Shown here: in pieces, positions 44,866 to 58,600 of the stretch
Layout: the number at the start of each line of letters is the position of its first letter
Position numbering within the stretch: the first letter of the stretch is position 1
Assembly: GCA_036346375.1 (NCBI GenBank)
Contig: CM070517.1
Coordinates: 15,231,161-15,295,160 of the forward strand
From: Guadua angustifolia
Taxonomy: Eukaryota; Streptophyta; Magnoliopsida; Poales; Poaceae
Direction of reading: 5' to 3'
DNA length: 64,000 nt
The notes under the pieces: generated by a model
What the model was told of the DNA's origin: nothing
Seen by the model: the letters and a program-made list of their open reading frames with translations, nothing else
Database searches by the model: none
Made by a program: the position numbers and the translations under genes

Positions 44866-46608
44866 ATGGCGACTAGTGGTTTAGTGCACTACACCGATTC
44901 ACATATTTTCGATGGCTCAAATTATGCTTTATGGAAAATATTTATGGTTTCTCATTTTAAACCCATGAGCCCCCAAATATGGTGGATCATAGATGTGGGT
45001 TTTTCTCTTCCATTAAATGAATTTGCTCCAACTAAAGGAGAAGAGAAATGCCTACATCTCGACACTCAAGCTACTAATATTTTATTTAGCGTTGTGAGCG
45101 TAGATGTATTTAATAAAATTTGCAATCTCAAGAGCGCCCATGAAATATGGATAAAGCTTCAAGAACTATTTGAACCATCAACATCAATTGAGGATTGCAT
45201 TGAGGAAGAGATGTTGATTGATGATTCTTCAACTTCTACATCAAGTGATGAAGAACCGACATCTCCATCGACCTCAATCTCTGCCTCAAGTGACGATGAA
45301 GATTCACTTCCATCATAAATCTGTTGCTTCATGGCTAAAGGTAAAAATAAGGTATGTGATGACGAAGAGCCCTCATATGATGATTTAATGGATATGTTAG
45401 AGGAGCTCAATAGTTATCTTGGGAAGGAGAAAGCAAAATATAAGATTTTGAAGCTTGAATATGAATCACTTCAAAATGATTATAATATGCTTAAAGAAAA
45501 TCATGAATCCCTCCTCCTCAAGGAAATCATTAAGCCTAGAATGGACATAGGAATTCAATGTAATTTAATTGATGATTTGCCATGCTCAAATGTTAATTCT
45601 TGCATTTCATCTAAAGTCAATATGTCCACTTCTTGTGAGGATTTAATTGATATACCTTATTGCTCTAATGAAATTGCTTCAAGTTCCTCTATATGCTTAG
45701 AGACTAATCTTGTAGAGGAGACTAAAGAACTCAAGGAACAAGTCACTAAATTGAGAAGCGACTTAGAGAAGTGCTATAAAGGGAAGGCCACCCTTGATGA
45801 TATTCTAAGCAAGCAACACCGCTTGCAAGATAAGAGAGGGATTGGCTACATCTCAAAGAAGAAGGTGAATAAAAAGACAAGGCACAACACAAGATACATG
45901 AAGAACATCAAGTGCCTTGGATGTCATGAGAATGGTCACTACGTCTCGGTGTGCCCAAACCAAGTGGATTTCAAGCCACAATCATCAACCGTGAGGCAAA
46001 CCGGCAAGGAGCAAGTTAAGAAGGTCAAGAGAGGGCCAAATAGCATGACATGCTTCAATTGCCGGGAAAGGGGACATTTTAGTAAGGATTGTCCCAAAGG
46101 TATCACTCCTAAGCCTATTATATATAATGATCATTATTTGCTTAAGAAGGACAAAAATGGCAATGTGTTTGCCAAGTTTGTCAATCCTCCTAAGACCATG
46201 CAAAATAGTGATAGTCATTTGCTTAGGAGATATAAATCTAGAAATGTGTTAGCTCAAAATGCTAGATTTCCTAAGACTATGAAGAATCATGTAAATCATG
46301 TGCTTAGAAAAAATAACAGTAGCAAAACATTTGTTAGAAATGCTAGATCCTCTAAATTCCCTCATTATAATGATTATTATGTTCTTAGAAAGGATCAAAC
46401 TAGAAATGGGTTTGCTAAAAGTGCTAAAACTCCTAAGTCTCCTCAATTCAATACCAATAAATCGCTTAGGAGTAATAACAATCGCAAATCCATTGCTAGT
46501 CATGTTAGTTCACCTAAGACTATTAATGTTAGGGCCATTTGGGTTCTTAAATCTCTTGTGACTAACATTCTTGGACCCAACAAAAATTGGGTACCAATAA
46601 GTGCCTAA
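44866..46608 (+). pseudogene. Gag of the gag-only SIRE-like copia element (one in-frame stop)
   Basis: It starts at ATG 44866 (MATSGLVHYTDSHIFDGSNY), 54 bp past the PBS. The N-terminal part is a copia gag (FDGSNYALWKIFM, then EKCLHLDTQATNILFSVV and AHEIWIKL). The usual central UBN2 segment appears deleted after KLQELFE. A Ser/acidic tract leads to a TAA at 45316-45318. The same frame then continues without break (ATG 45331) through a coiled coil to two CCHC knuckles, CLGCHENGHYVSVC and CFNCRERGHFSKDC, several repeats of a RxARxPK-like basic tail, and GPNKNWVPISA at the stop. All CCHC residues are present. Total 581 codons. Gag would package the RNA. The TAA could be a mutation or a suppressible stop, but no known readthrough context is seen. 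Confidence 0.88.
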
Positions 46609-49038
46609 AATATTATTAGGTACTTGAAGAGGCATTGGAAGCATTGGCTCAATCAAGAGGATGATTTCATCATGTGCAAAAGGGAGCCAAGCTTGAAGAC
46701 ATTTACTTCAATCATGAACCAATGCCATATCAGGTAACAAGTATTTAAATTGACTCTTATAACTTATAGCCTTGTGTAGGTTATATTGTTTTATTCATGG
46801 AAATCAATTTAAATTGCTCGTTCATATTCTTGCTCATGCTTATTAGTTGTATTGATTGCAATCTTGAGCGAGTTTGGGGTAGTGGCACATTAAGCGGGAG
46901 TGCTAAATCATAACTATGTATATCACATCCCTATATGTGCCCATATTTACATAAGTGCTAATATATTTTCAAAATTAAGCCATTTAGTCAAAAGTGAAAA
47001 ATCTTAGTATCTATTGCTAATCTTGGGAAAACTAGTTGAAAAATATATACAAACACTTTCAAAAGGTTTTCCAATGGTTTTGGCTTTACAAAAACTAATT
47101 TCAAAAGAAAATAAGTTTTTAGCCCAAAAACTAGTTACTAGTATCTTGTTTTGGATTTAAATTTATAATTTTCATAGAATAAATTGTAAAATGATTTTGA
47201 ATATAGCTCCAAAATGAAAAACATAGAGTTGGTCATTCTTAACAATTCTTGTATTCAAAAGATTTTCAAAAGACCAATCTATCAAAAGTTATTTGATTTT
47301 GAAACTCACCCAAAAACTATGCTTGACCTATATTGGTCACATTTTAGCACATTGTGAGTTTCACCTCTTGGACCGGATTCTTAGCCATATCTTGTTTCAA
47401 AATGGTATTTTAAATTTAAACATACCAATTCCAATTAAATATGTTCTTATTGCTTCTTTTGATACTTTTTGGAATGTTGTTGTAAACTATATGCATGCAT
47501 AACCTTTTATATGAGCCTCTTTGGTCAAAAGTCAAAATTATTGTTTAAAAGATCAATATTTGTGAAAATCTTTATAAAAGTTCTCAAATATGTATTTCAA
47601 ATGTTTTACAATATTTTTAGAGTGAAAATCCATATTTTAGAAACAAAATAGCAATTTTGGCCTCAAATGGATCTTATAAGATCTTGATTTTGGATTAAAT
47701 GAAATATTTTTATAAGTTAAAATCTATTCAATTTTTGAAAAAGTGGTTAATACAAAACTCGTAGGGTTGGTCATTTCAAGTATTTCTTTAGTTCAAAATT
47801 TTTCCAAATAACCAACCGTTCAAAAGTTATAGCCATTTGAATTTGGCCAAAGTCTTTCATTTGACCCAAAATGACCTATTCTTGCATATTGTGGGTTTTG
47901 CTATTTGAGTTAGATTTTTTCATATTTCTTAGCTTAAAATAGTATTTATAACTCATACAAATCCATGAAAGTTCAAATCTCGACGAAATCCAAATCGGAT
48001 TGTATTTTGAGCATTCAATGCAAATTGAACTTTTCTTTGTGCCTACAAAGCGCAATTTGCCATATCTTTTAAAAAAAATTCTTTTTAAGAAACCTTCTAA
48101 ATAATCCAATGTTCATTTCTGGAGATTTTCAAACCATTTGAACTTTGTTTGAAAAAGTTTTGATTTTTCTTCTCTTTGATAAAAAATCATGCCTACAAAG
48201 GAAAATTTAGCATATCTTTTGATTGGAGACTCCTTTATGGAAAATTCTTTTTGAAAAAGTTTCTTAGGAGTCCAAAGTATATTTCTGCATAATTTCAAAT
48301 AATTTAAATTTCATTTGAAAAATTTATGGGCTTTTCCCTCTTTGGTCAAAAGTCTGAAAATTCAGACTTTTGCATGATTTTTGGCAGATTTGTGATTTTC
48401 GTATCTCCAAATAAGATGATAATTTGAGGAGTTCATTATAATAAATTTTGATCCTCAATAGTTGGTATATTGCACCAAATTTTATCAGATTTTTTAGACC
48501 TCATTTGAGTATTTTTTCGGCTATCTTTTGAAGCCTAAATGAAATGCCAAAATCTGAAAATCTGAAATTCTAGTTCTTTGAAATTTTTGTGGTTTTCATG
48601 TCTTGAAATTGGCTTCAAGTTGGTAGAACCTCTCAAAACAAAACATGAGTATGTTTAAATGTATTAGCTCCATGATTTACCTTATGATCCATTTGGAGTT
48701 TGTTTAATCGAGTTTTGTGTGTTTGAAAGAGACTCTCTTTTTGGCTATGTCATAATATCAAGTTGATATTAAATTGACACATAGTGTTGGTTTTCGAGAA
48801 AATAAGCTTGTTTTGAAACAAATATCAATGTTTTTCTCAAAAATGGTATCCTCATGCGAAAAAATCTTTATAAGTAGTGTCTCTTTTAAATAGTATCATT
48901 TGAAAAACAATCTTTATTTGAGATATCAATAAAAAAATGAGCATTTCAAGTGGTATCTCTTTAAAACTGATATTTACAAACTTTATGTTTTCCTCAAGTG
49001 GTATGATGAGTAATGCTTCTTCAAAAACTTTTTACAAG
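46609..49038 (+). other. Non-coding interior of the gag-only copia element
   Basis: AT-rich, no protease, integrase or RT motif on either strand. About 47150-47480 and 47680-47990 are diverged copies of one segment (TTTTGGATT...GTTGGTCATT...TCAAAAGTTAT...ATTGTG(A/G)GTTT), roughly 540 bp apart. It ends at TGGTT, the LARD target. Confidence 0.7.
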
Positions 49039-49043
49039 TGGTT

Positions 49044-52000
49044 TGTAACACCCTAGCACCCCGTGCCCCAAATGTTACACCCTCTAGAACCAACAACTAC
49101 AAATCGCTAAGAATAAATTTTCGCAAAGCAAGCGAACAACTAGGAGGTTGTCAAAATTATTAAAAATTTCAGCAGCACCTCCCCTAAAACTAGGACATCC
49201 ACTCAGCAGACAGAAAACAATTACAGTTCTATGATATTATTCTAGCAGGTCCTTAGTTAACCAATCACACATCCAAAAGGAATTAGGAAATTCCACCACA
49301 AAATTATTACAGGACAGGAACTCATTAAACATAACCGCGAACAGCCCCTTACAATAAATTACTCGAGCTATTTATATCAGAACTATACGTCAACATAATG
49401 GAGAGGTGATGATGCAAAACATGATTGTGCTACTACCCCCCCTCCATGCATGCCGGTTTCAAGGTACCTGCAACAACACAACCAACAAGCGTGAGTCGAT
49501 GACTCAGCAAAGTACATGAGAGTATCAATTCCAATTTATCATAAGTAAAACAAGAGCTTGACCATAAAAGCAAGTAATACAAATGAAGCAACATCCAGAC
49601 AATACGAATTTGTACTCATTTAAAGCAATAACTTGATTATATCAAAAATTACCGCAATCAAGTCATCAACTTAATAATAAACCCATTCAACGCCAAAGAA
49701 GCATTACTTACTCTAAATCACAACGTCTCCCGACTCAACTACCCCTTGCTGCAACTCAAACCATTTTCATCAATTGCCTTTGAGTTTATAACTCGACTTC
49801 ACTCCACGATATTTATACAATATAATTAGCAAAACAAAGAAATGCGCTAATCTATCAACTGAAATTCAATCTCCCCTTTTTGGGTTGAGTCCACGACTCA
49901 ACCTTCAATTACCGCAACCACCACCCATATGACACACCATTTACCACAACACACAATATTAAAGATGCAATGCACATGAATGCACTTTTCGATGCAATGC
50001 ACATGAATGCTCTTTTCGATGCAATGCACATGAATGCTCTCTTCGAGGCACGTATCGGTACTGCCAAGTGCCCACCCGTCGGTGTGCACCCTCATGTCCC
50101 TTCCATCCCGTGGAAGGTGCCTACTCTTACTGTCTCGCTCCCATTCACCTCGATGAATGAGACTACGAGATAGGACTTTCGTGTTCACTACGTGTGAACA
50201 CAGAGGCCCGCATCAGAATGGGTCGCCTCTTTCTTTAATGAATGCACAATGCAATTTGTATGAATGAAATGCAACCTTTCATTCATTGCCAACTCTAGCA
50301 ACACATTGCCAACACTAGCAACCTTTCATCCATAACCACATACTTAAACATAGCCAATTCTCGCGTTCATAAGTTGCCAGCGGTACTAGTCCATTCCAGA
50401 TTCAACAATAAGACATGGCAACACATTACAACGTTTGTCATGCAACTAATGCAATTACTTTCAACTACAATCATAATCATCTAATCGATTCGCATACATT
50501 CTAAATTCCATTCCCCAAACGAGCACATATAAGTACAATTATTGTAAATTAACCACGAGCATCCACGTACCCCATACTCGCTACTCACTGCAATATTAAT
50601 AAAGGTACAGTAAACTCTCCGGGATTAAGGCTTACTAGGGACCACTCGAATCTAATAGCTAATCACGTCCTCGAAGGGACGATCACCAATATAACTAACA
50701 CTTGCCACAATCAATAGAAATTAGCCATGAACAGATAAATAACAACAAACAACTCAATTAAGAACGCAACTCGATGTACTTGCCTTTACTGACGTGTGAG
50801 GCAACTCAGGGTTGAGACCACCCCCGAAGACACTCTCCCTGAAAACAGCGTTACGCACAAGAATGGATCAAGGTCCGACTCAATACCTCAATGCATGATG
50901 AAAGCTTAACTTTTGCCAAAAACAGTCCCAACTCCCCTAATGGGAACTCCGGGTAACCCACTAGACAGCGGATATTAAACCTTAATGATAGGAGAACACA
51001 CTGACAACTCGCTGAATTTGGGATCTTATGCATAACCATTACAATTTAAGCTAATATACAATTGTATGCTCATAATCAAATGGTAGGGAATAATTCTTAA
51101 CTCACACATTTGAATTGAGCCATACAAATGTAATAAGGATCAAGTCACAGCATAATATTCACAACCATTACCAGGGTAAGAATGATATTACAGAAGCTCA
51201 TACATAAATAACACACACACATATATATAACAATCCATAAACAACAGCACATAATGCCCTCAACTATAACCTCTTTTCTTCATGCCCATAAAAATGAATA
51301 TTGTTTTCTATTTATGACCAAAGCATGAACATGATAACATAGCATCAACGACAATTAATCCTAGTCAACGTTGATAAACTAGGGAGCATGATAACAAAGG
51401 AATTCTAGCATAATCAATTCATAACACTTGTGAGCATGGCATTAGTATCATTTTATGCTAGACTAACAGATACTTAAGTAAACACATACACATCTCAAGA
51501 ACTAGGAATGAAAGTATATAGGTTCCGATAGTAAACCATTTCTACTCACAGCTAAACTTGTTTTCATTCGAACAGATTCATTTACAATGCATTTCGATGA
51601 CCAATCCAGCATGGGCATTTGGGTGACTACGAATTCAAGTTTTCATGCAAATAAGTTAATAGCAAACTAAATGACCAAACTTGTTTTGAGTTGACATACA
51701 TATCTTTATTAATCACAATATGGAAAGATTTAACACCCTGAAGCAAGCAAGATTAAACATCAGGGACAAATGCTTCAACATTTCATCACCTACAAATTTA
51801 TTCATGTATCCTTCCAAACCATATACGTCTCCAGATTCATAAGGGATTCTTTTCATGTGTGTGGCAAGTGTAAAAATCATAGCAATCAGACATCAAGCTA
51901 GTAATTAAAACCAATCAAACCACTGTCTCGAATCGGCCCAAACGAGAGCCACTACACCCACATACACCTCACAGCCATTTCATCGAACACATGGCATGCA

Positions 52001-52640
52001 TAAATAAACCAAATACTGCACTTTCAATTAATTCTCACCACAAGAAGGCAAGAGGGGAAGGCATTGCTGCTTCTTGGTGTTACTCTTCTTGGTCTGGGTC
52101 TTTATTACGTCCGTTCTTCTTCTTTGAGGGAGGCCACCGGTCGAGGACGCTACGCTGGCGGCGAGCGAACAGAGGAAAGAGTAAGCGGCGGCACTGGCTC
52201 GGGAAGAAGAGAGGGCGCCACGCCACGGCCGACTAGGCAGAAGCACTCGACCAAGGGAGATGCTCGCCGGCCAAGGGGAAGAAACGCCGGATCTGACCGA
52301 AGGGAGGGCGCCAACTGGAGGTGGAGGAGCACCTGGTTTGGGGGAGAAGCAGGGCGCCACTGGACGAAGGTCTCCAGGGCTTTGCTAGCGGCCAGGAGGC
52401 AGGGAAGGGGCGGTGCCTGAAGGGGAGACGAGCCAGGGGCAGCAGGGCGCCAGAGGGAGCTCGGTCTGGAGGTGCACAGGCAGGGATTGAAAGCCTGGAG
52501 CTGTGCGTCAGGAGGATTGGGGAAGAAAAAAAATAGCCAGCCAAAGCAATCTCAGCCACAAACTAAGGGAAAGGTGAGGAGAGGTAGGTGGGGAACAAAA
52601 ATATCAGCCCAAAAAGGAAATGAAGCTTTGCAGTATTACA
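49044..52640 (-). repeat. 3' LTR (left) of the LARD
   Basis: TGTAACACCCTAGC...GCAGTATTACA on the plus strand. It contains three direct 27-bp units (GATGCAATGCACATGAATGC...) at about 49967-50046, a GTGTTCAC-TACGT-GTGAACAC hairpin at 50181-50201 and a GC-rich block at 52110-52480. The GC-rich open frames are not supported as genes. Confidence 0.95.
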
Positions 52641-52656
52641 CTCTCCCCCCTTAAAG
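52641..52656 (-). other. Polypurine tract of the LARD
   Basis: The minus strand reads CCTTTAAGGGGGGAGAG up to the LTR start TGTAATAC, preceded by the palindromic GAATTCG-AGGA-CGAATTC. Confidence 0.88.
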
Positions 52657-55591
52657 GAATTCGTCCTCGAATTCAAAGAATGCCAACTATGCAAATCAAA
52701 GACGCAAAGGTCTTAAACTTCTTGGCCAACTCGAAATGCCCACACAAAAACTCCAACGGTTACAAACGGTGAACCAAAACCGCAACTCCAACGATTTACA
52801 AATCGAATTGACTTACTCAGTCAAGGTCAATCAATAGGCCAAAATCCCAAATCATACCCCTCTCGCAAACCATCTGACACCCTTAGATCAACTTTTTGTC
52901 GACAAAATAGTGTACGACATCCAAACAACCAAATATCCTACTCAGATGAATAGGATACCAACCTCTATGCTCTACTCCAAATCCATACTCAATTTCGATT
53001 GCCATACTCTTATCTCCTATCTCAATTGATTGACCTCTTTATCAAAAGGGTCCATTACCGACAAATACCATTGAAACAATTAATTCACTAAAACATAGTT
53101 TCCCTTCCAACCATATCTCCACAATATAATAAATTTTTTTTGATATTCCTTTTACCAAGCTTACCTCACCCCAAAAGAGCACTGCCCAGGGTAAATGTTC
53201 ACTACTGAACATTACACATCAAATTATGAAATCCTTCGCTACAACCATCTTAACCAAAAAATTCGTTGTACGCTAGAGATGGTGACATAATTGCCATCAA
53301 CTTCCAAATAATTCACTAATAAGGGTTGAACAAACACCACCAAGGAACCAAATCACAAGTAAAATCCTCAATTATTATCCACCCAAAATCCCTCGATTCT
53401 CTTTAACAAACTAACCACTGTCATCCTTCTTCAAATAATGTGATAAAATGCACACCAAGGACAGCTCAACTTTCAAGAGAAACACTGCATTGAACCTTTA
53501 CAGCTGCAATCCCGATGACCAAAGAAAACTCAATTCTTATTATTATGCTCAACACCATACCATAAGCATTCACCTTCTATAACTCCGGCTAAAATGCAAA
53601 AGAAAAAACAATTCTCTTTAAACCAAATAAACCACCCACCTTATTCTGAACCAAAAAAGCTAAAAGTTACCTTGGAGAGAAACCTGGTAGAATCCACTCA
53701 TCGTTCTTTTTCTTTTCCAACCGAATCGCAAAGGAAAACCCGATTCCCTACAATCATATAATTCGCCTTTAACATTCTCAAATCTATGCAATAAAATTCA
53801 CCTCGGGAGAACTCCAATTAAAAGAGAAACCCCACACAAATCGCTGACAAAACCTCTCACAAAACCAAGAAACAACTCAGCTTGCTTTAATCAAAGCAAA
53901 AAGACTAACGTGGTTCGATAAAATAAAATATTCCGAATTCCATCAACCGATTACTTCCAGGATGACTCTTACATCCTCATTCTCAATCTTCAGAGTCGAA
54001 GGAAGGTTCATCTCACATCCCACCATTGCTAGTACTCCAATGCTCTAGCCATTAAATGTTTCATTTTCACCAAATCCAAAAAGGTACACATGTTTTGAAC
54101 GGAAGTTAAAAATCCAAATCTTCCCTTTACTTTCCTTCTCCTATTAATATACCCACCACTAGTCATTCTCCATAGATAAACTCCCAGATAGACATTTTCC
54201 TAGGACAAAACCCCATCATTTCTACAACCATTTCATATACCCATTCTTTAATTTCACATTTGTCGATCCACTATTTAGTTGACTCATAAGCAACCTAAAT
54301 CAACAACTCTCATTCCTTGGCGCTAATATACTCCGGTACTTTACATCAACATCTTACTGTAATAAATTCATCCATAGAAGATTCTAGACTCTCTCAAACA
54401 TGATCAATACTAATCTTACCGGAACACAAATCTCGCACTTCCAATCAATTTTCATGATTCACCACCATTGTAATAACTCTAATCAACTTTTTCACTTTAA
54501 AATCACCTACCATTCCAATTAGTCATTCTGTACCACGCAATAAATTTGGGTGCCTGTATATAATCAACAACTCACGTTAACAGAATCAGTAACCCACATT
54601 ATCTGAAATCTCTAACAACTCATCATACACTTAACGTCTTAAGCGTCCCCGTGTCACGTACTCAACCTCCGAGGAAATCCACGATTCTTAAGCATGGGTG
54701 ACAGCAGAAACCATCTTTCCTTCCAAAAAGAAAAACTCAATCATAAATCTCAAAAGAATTCGACTCTCGAGTTTCCAAATTTCAATGGGAAACAATTTCT
54801 TAAACAAATCTCAAGATCTACAATGTCCAGGAAGGAAAAGAGATGCATGGGAAAACCAAATGATCAACCAAACCCTTCTCGATAAAACCTTAACACCGAA
54901 GATCTACACGATTTAAGTTTTGCACCAAGAAAACTTCAATAAGTTCCTTAAATAGAGAGAACAACAACTACAATAGTTTTCTCCACAAGGCAACCCACGG
55001 TAACCAACAAAAACCAAAGAATCCAATGAAACCAAACACCAGAACGGTAAAAGCAATTTGAAAAGATTCATCACCAAACTTTTCTCCTTAAATCCAAACA
55101 TAGAAGGTAAAAGAAGCCAACCTTCCCTCCTTACCCTCTAAACTACTCCACAAAAACGACGACTCAAGAATGAGAGGTTTCCCAAACAGCAAGAGGTGGC
55201 ACTAACCAGTCCCACCCACAAGCAAGACCCACAACTCGGCCAAAGGAACAAGGTCGAAACCTTTCGGCTTAACCAATAACATGAACATAAGCGTACTGAT
55301 TCCAATAGTCCTTTCATAATCAAAGCAATATGCAACAATAAATTTAGCATTCAACAACAAAGCTTAAATACAACATTTAAGCGTAATGCAATGATACCCA
55401 TCCCTTCCTACTGTGCACCTGAGTGTGTCAAGTTTTAAATTAATGAACCACGCTATTCCAGATTTTAAGGTTATTGCCCTGAAGCCAATTTTAAAAGTAG
55501 ATACCTATGCTATGTTTCTAATTCCACACAACAACTTTTAGTTTACTCTAGAGTAGAATTACTAAATTCACATACCACGGACCTAAAGCCC
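52657..55591 (-). other. Non-coding LARD interior
   Basis: No open frame longer than about 80 codons and no retroviral motif on either strand. The composition is A- and C-rich on the plus strand. Dispersed fragments such as CGAATTC and AACCAAATC look like a decayed chromoviral interior, but none is long enough to name. Confidence 0.7.
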
Positions 55592-55603
55592 GCTCTAATA
55601 CCA
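55592..55603 (-). other. Primer binding site of the LARD
   Basis: The minus strand reads TGGTATTAGAGC two bases after the right LTR, a one-base variant of the tRNA-Met site TGGTATCAGAGC. Confidence 0.88.
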
Positions 55604-55605
55604 AC

Positions 55606-58600
55606 TGTAACACCCTGGCACCCTGTGCCCCGAATGTTACACCCTCTAGAACCAACAACTACAAATCGCTAAGAATAAATTTTCGCAAAGCAAGCGAACA
55701 ACTAGGAGGTTGTCAAAATTATTAAAAATTTCGGCAGCACCTCCCCTAAAACTAGGACATCCACTCAGCAGACAGAAAACAATTACAGATCTATAATATT
55801 ATTCTAGCAGGTCCTTAGTTAACCAATCACACATCCAAAAGGAATTAGGAAATTCCACCACAAAATTATTATAGGACAGGAACTCATTAAACATAACCGT
55901 GAACAACCCCTTACAATAAATTACTCGAGCTATTTATATCAGAACTATACGTCAACATAATGGAGAGGTGATGATGCAAAACGTGATTGTGCTACTACCC
56001 CTCCCTCCATGCATGCCGGTTTCAAGGTACCTGCAACAACACAACCAACAAGCGTGAGTCGATGACTCAGTAAAGTACACGAGAGTATCAATTCCAATTT
56101 ATCATAAGTAAAACAAGAGCTTGACCATAAAAGCAAGTAATACAAATGAAGCAACATCCAGACAATACGAATTTGTACTCATTTAAAGCAATAAGTTGAT
56201 TATATCAAAAATTACCACAATCAAGTCATCAACTTAATAATAAACCCATTCAACGCCAAAGAAGCATTATTTACTCTAAATCACAACGTCTCCCGACTCA
56301 ACTACCCCTTGCTGCAACTCAAACCATTTTCATCAATTGCCTTTGAGTTTATAACTCGACTTCACTCCACGATATTTATACAATATAATTAGCAAAACAA
56401 AGAAATGCGCTAATCTATCAACTGAAATTCAATCTCCCCTTTTTGGGTTGAGTCCACGACTCAACCTTCAATTACCGCAACCACCACCCATATGACACGC
56501 CATTTACCACAACACTCAATATTAAAGATGCAATGCACATGAATGCTCTTTTCGATGCAATGCACATGAATGCTCTCTTCGAGGCACGTACCGGTACTAC
56601 CGAGTGCCCACCCATCGGTCTGCACCCTCACGTCCCTTCCATCCCGTGGAAGGTGCCTACTCTTACTGTCTCGCTCCCATTCACCTCGATGAATGGGACT
56701 ACGAGTTAGGACTTTCGTGTTCACTACGTGTGAACACAGAGGCCCGCATCAGAATGGGTCGCCTCTTCCTTTAATGAATGCACAATGCAATTTGCATGAA
56801 TGAAATGCAACCTTTCATTCATTGCCAACTCTAGCAACACATTGCCAACACTAGCAACCTTTCATCCATAACCACATACTTAAACATAGCCAATTCTCGC
56901 GTTCATAAATTGCCAGCGGTACTAGTCCATTCCAGATTCAACAATAAGACATGGCAACACATTACAACGTTTGTCATACAACTAATGCACTTACTTTCAA
57001 CTACAATCATAATCATCTAATCGATTCGCATACATTCTAAATTCCATTCCCCAAACGAGCACAGATAAGTACAATTATTGTAAATTAACCACGAGCATCC
57101 ACGTACCCCATACTCGCTACTCACTGCAATATTAATAAAGGTACAGTAATCTCTCCGGGATTAAGGCTTACTAGGGACCACTCGAATCAAATAGCTAATC
57201 ACGTCCTCGAAGGGACGATCACCAATATAACTAACACTTTCCACAATCAATAGAAATTAGCCATGAATAGATAAATAACAACAAACAACTCAATTAAGCA
57301 CACAACTCGATGTACTTGCCTTTACCGACGTGTGAGGCAACTCAGGGTTGAGACCACCCTCGAAGACACTCTCCCTGAAAACAACGTTACGCACAAGAAT
57401 GGATCAAGGTCCGACTCAATACCTCAATGCATGACGAAAGCTTAACTTTTGCCAAAAACAGTCCCAACTCCCCTAATGGGAACTCCGGGTAACCCACTAG
57501 ACAGTGGATATTAAACCTTAATAATAGGAGAACACACTGACAACTCGCTGAATTTGGGATCTTATGCATAACCATTACAATTTAAGCTAATATACAATTG
57601 TATGCTCATAATCAAATGGTAGGGAATAATTCTTAACTCACACATTTGAATTGAGCCATACAAATGTAATAAGGATCAAGTCACAGCATAATATTCACAA
57701 CCATTACCAGGGTAAGAATGATATTACAGAAGCTCATACACAAATAACACACACATATATATAACAATCCATAAACAACAGCACATAATGCCCTCAACTA
57801 TAACCTCTTTTCTTCATGCCCATAAAAATGAATATTGTTTTCTATTTATGACCAAAGCATGAACATGATAACATAGCATCAACGACAATTAATCCTAGTC
57901 AACGTTGATAAACTAGGGAGCATGATAACAAAGGAATTCTAGCATAATCAATTCATAACACTTGTGAGCATGGCATTAGTATCATTTTATGCTAGACTAA
58001 CAGATACTTAAGTAAACACATACACATCTCAAGAACTAGGAATGAAAGTATATAGGTTCCGATAGTAAACCATTTCTACTCACAGCTAAACCTATTTTCA
58101 TTCGAACGGATTCATTTACAATGCATTTTGATGACCAATCCAGCATGGGCATTTGGGTGACTACGAAGTCAAGTTTTCATGCAAATAAGTTAATAGCAAA
58201 CTAAACGACCAAACTTGTTTTGAGTTGACATACATATCTTTACTAATCACAATATGGAAAGATTTAACACCCTGAAGCAAGCAAGATTAAACATCAGGGA
58301 CAAATGCTTCAGCATTTCATCACCTACAAATTTATTCATGTATCCTTCCAAACCATATACGTCTCCAGATTCATAAGGGATTCTTTTCATGTGTGTGGCA
58401 AGTGTAAAAATCATAGCAATCAGACATCAAGCTAGTAATTAAAACCAATCAAACCACTTGTCTCGAATCGCCCAAGCGAGAGCCACTACACCCACATACA
58501 CCTCACAGCCATTTCATCGAACACATGGCATGCATAAATAAACCAAATACTGCACTTTCAATTAATTCTCACCACAAGAAGGCAAGAGGGGAAGGCATTG

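Noticed and set aside
49970..50173. Frame with MHMNALFDA repeats
   Set aside because: It is translated from the 27-bp tandem repeat and is not conserved in length in the other LTR.
52064..52420. GC-rich open frames in the LARD left LTR
   Set aside because: They are low-complexity, present on both strands, differ between the two LTRs (58525-59123) by frame-changing indels, and have no domain. They are explained by base composition of a GC-rich LTR block.
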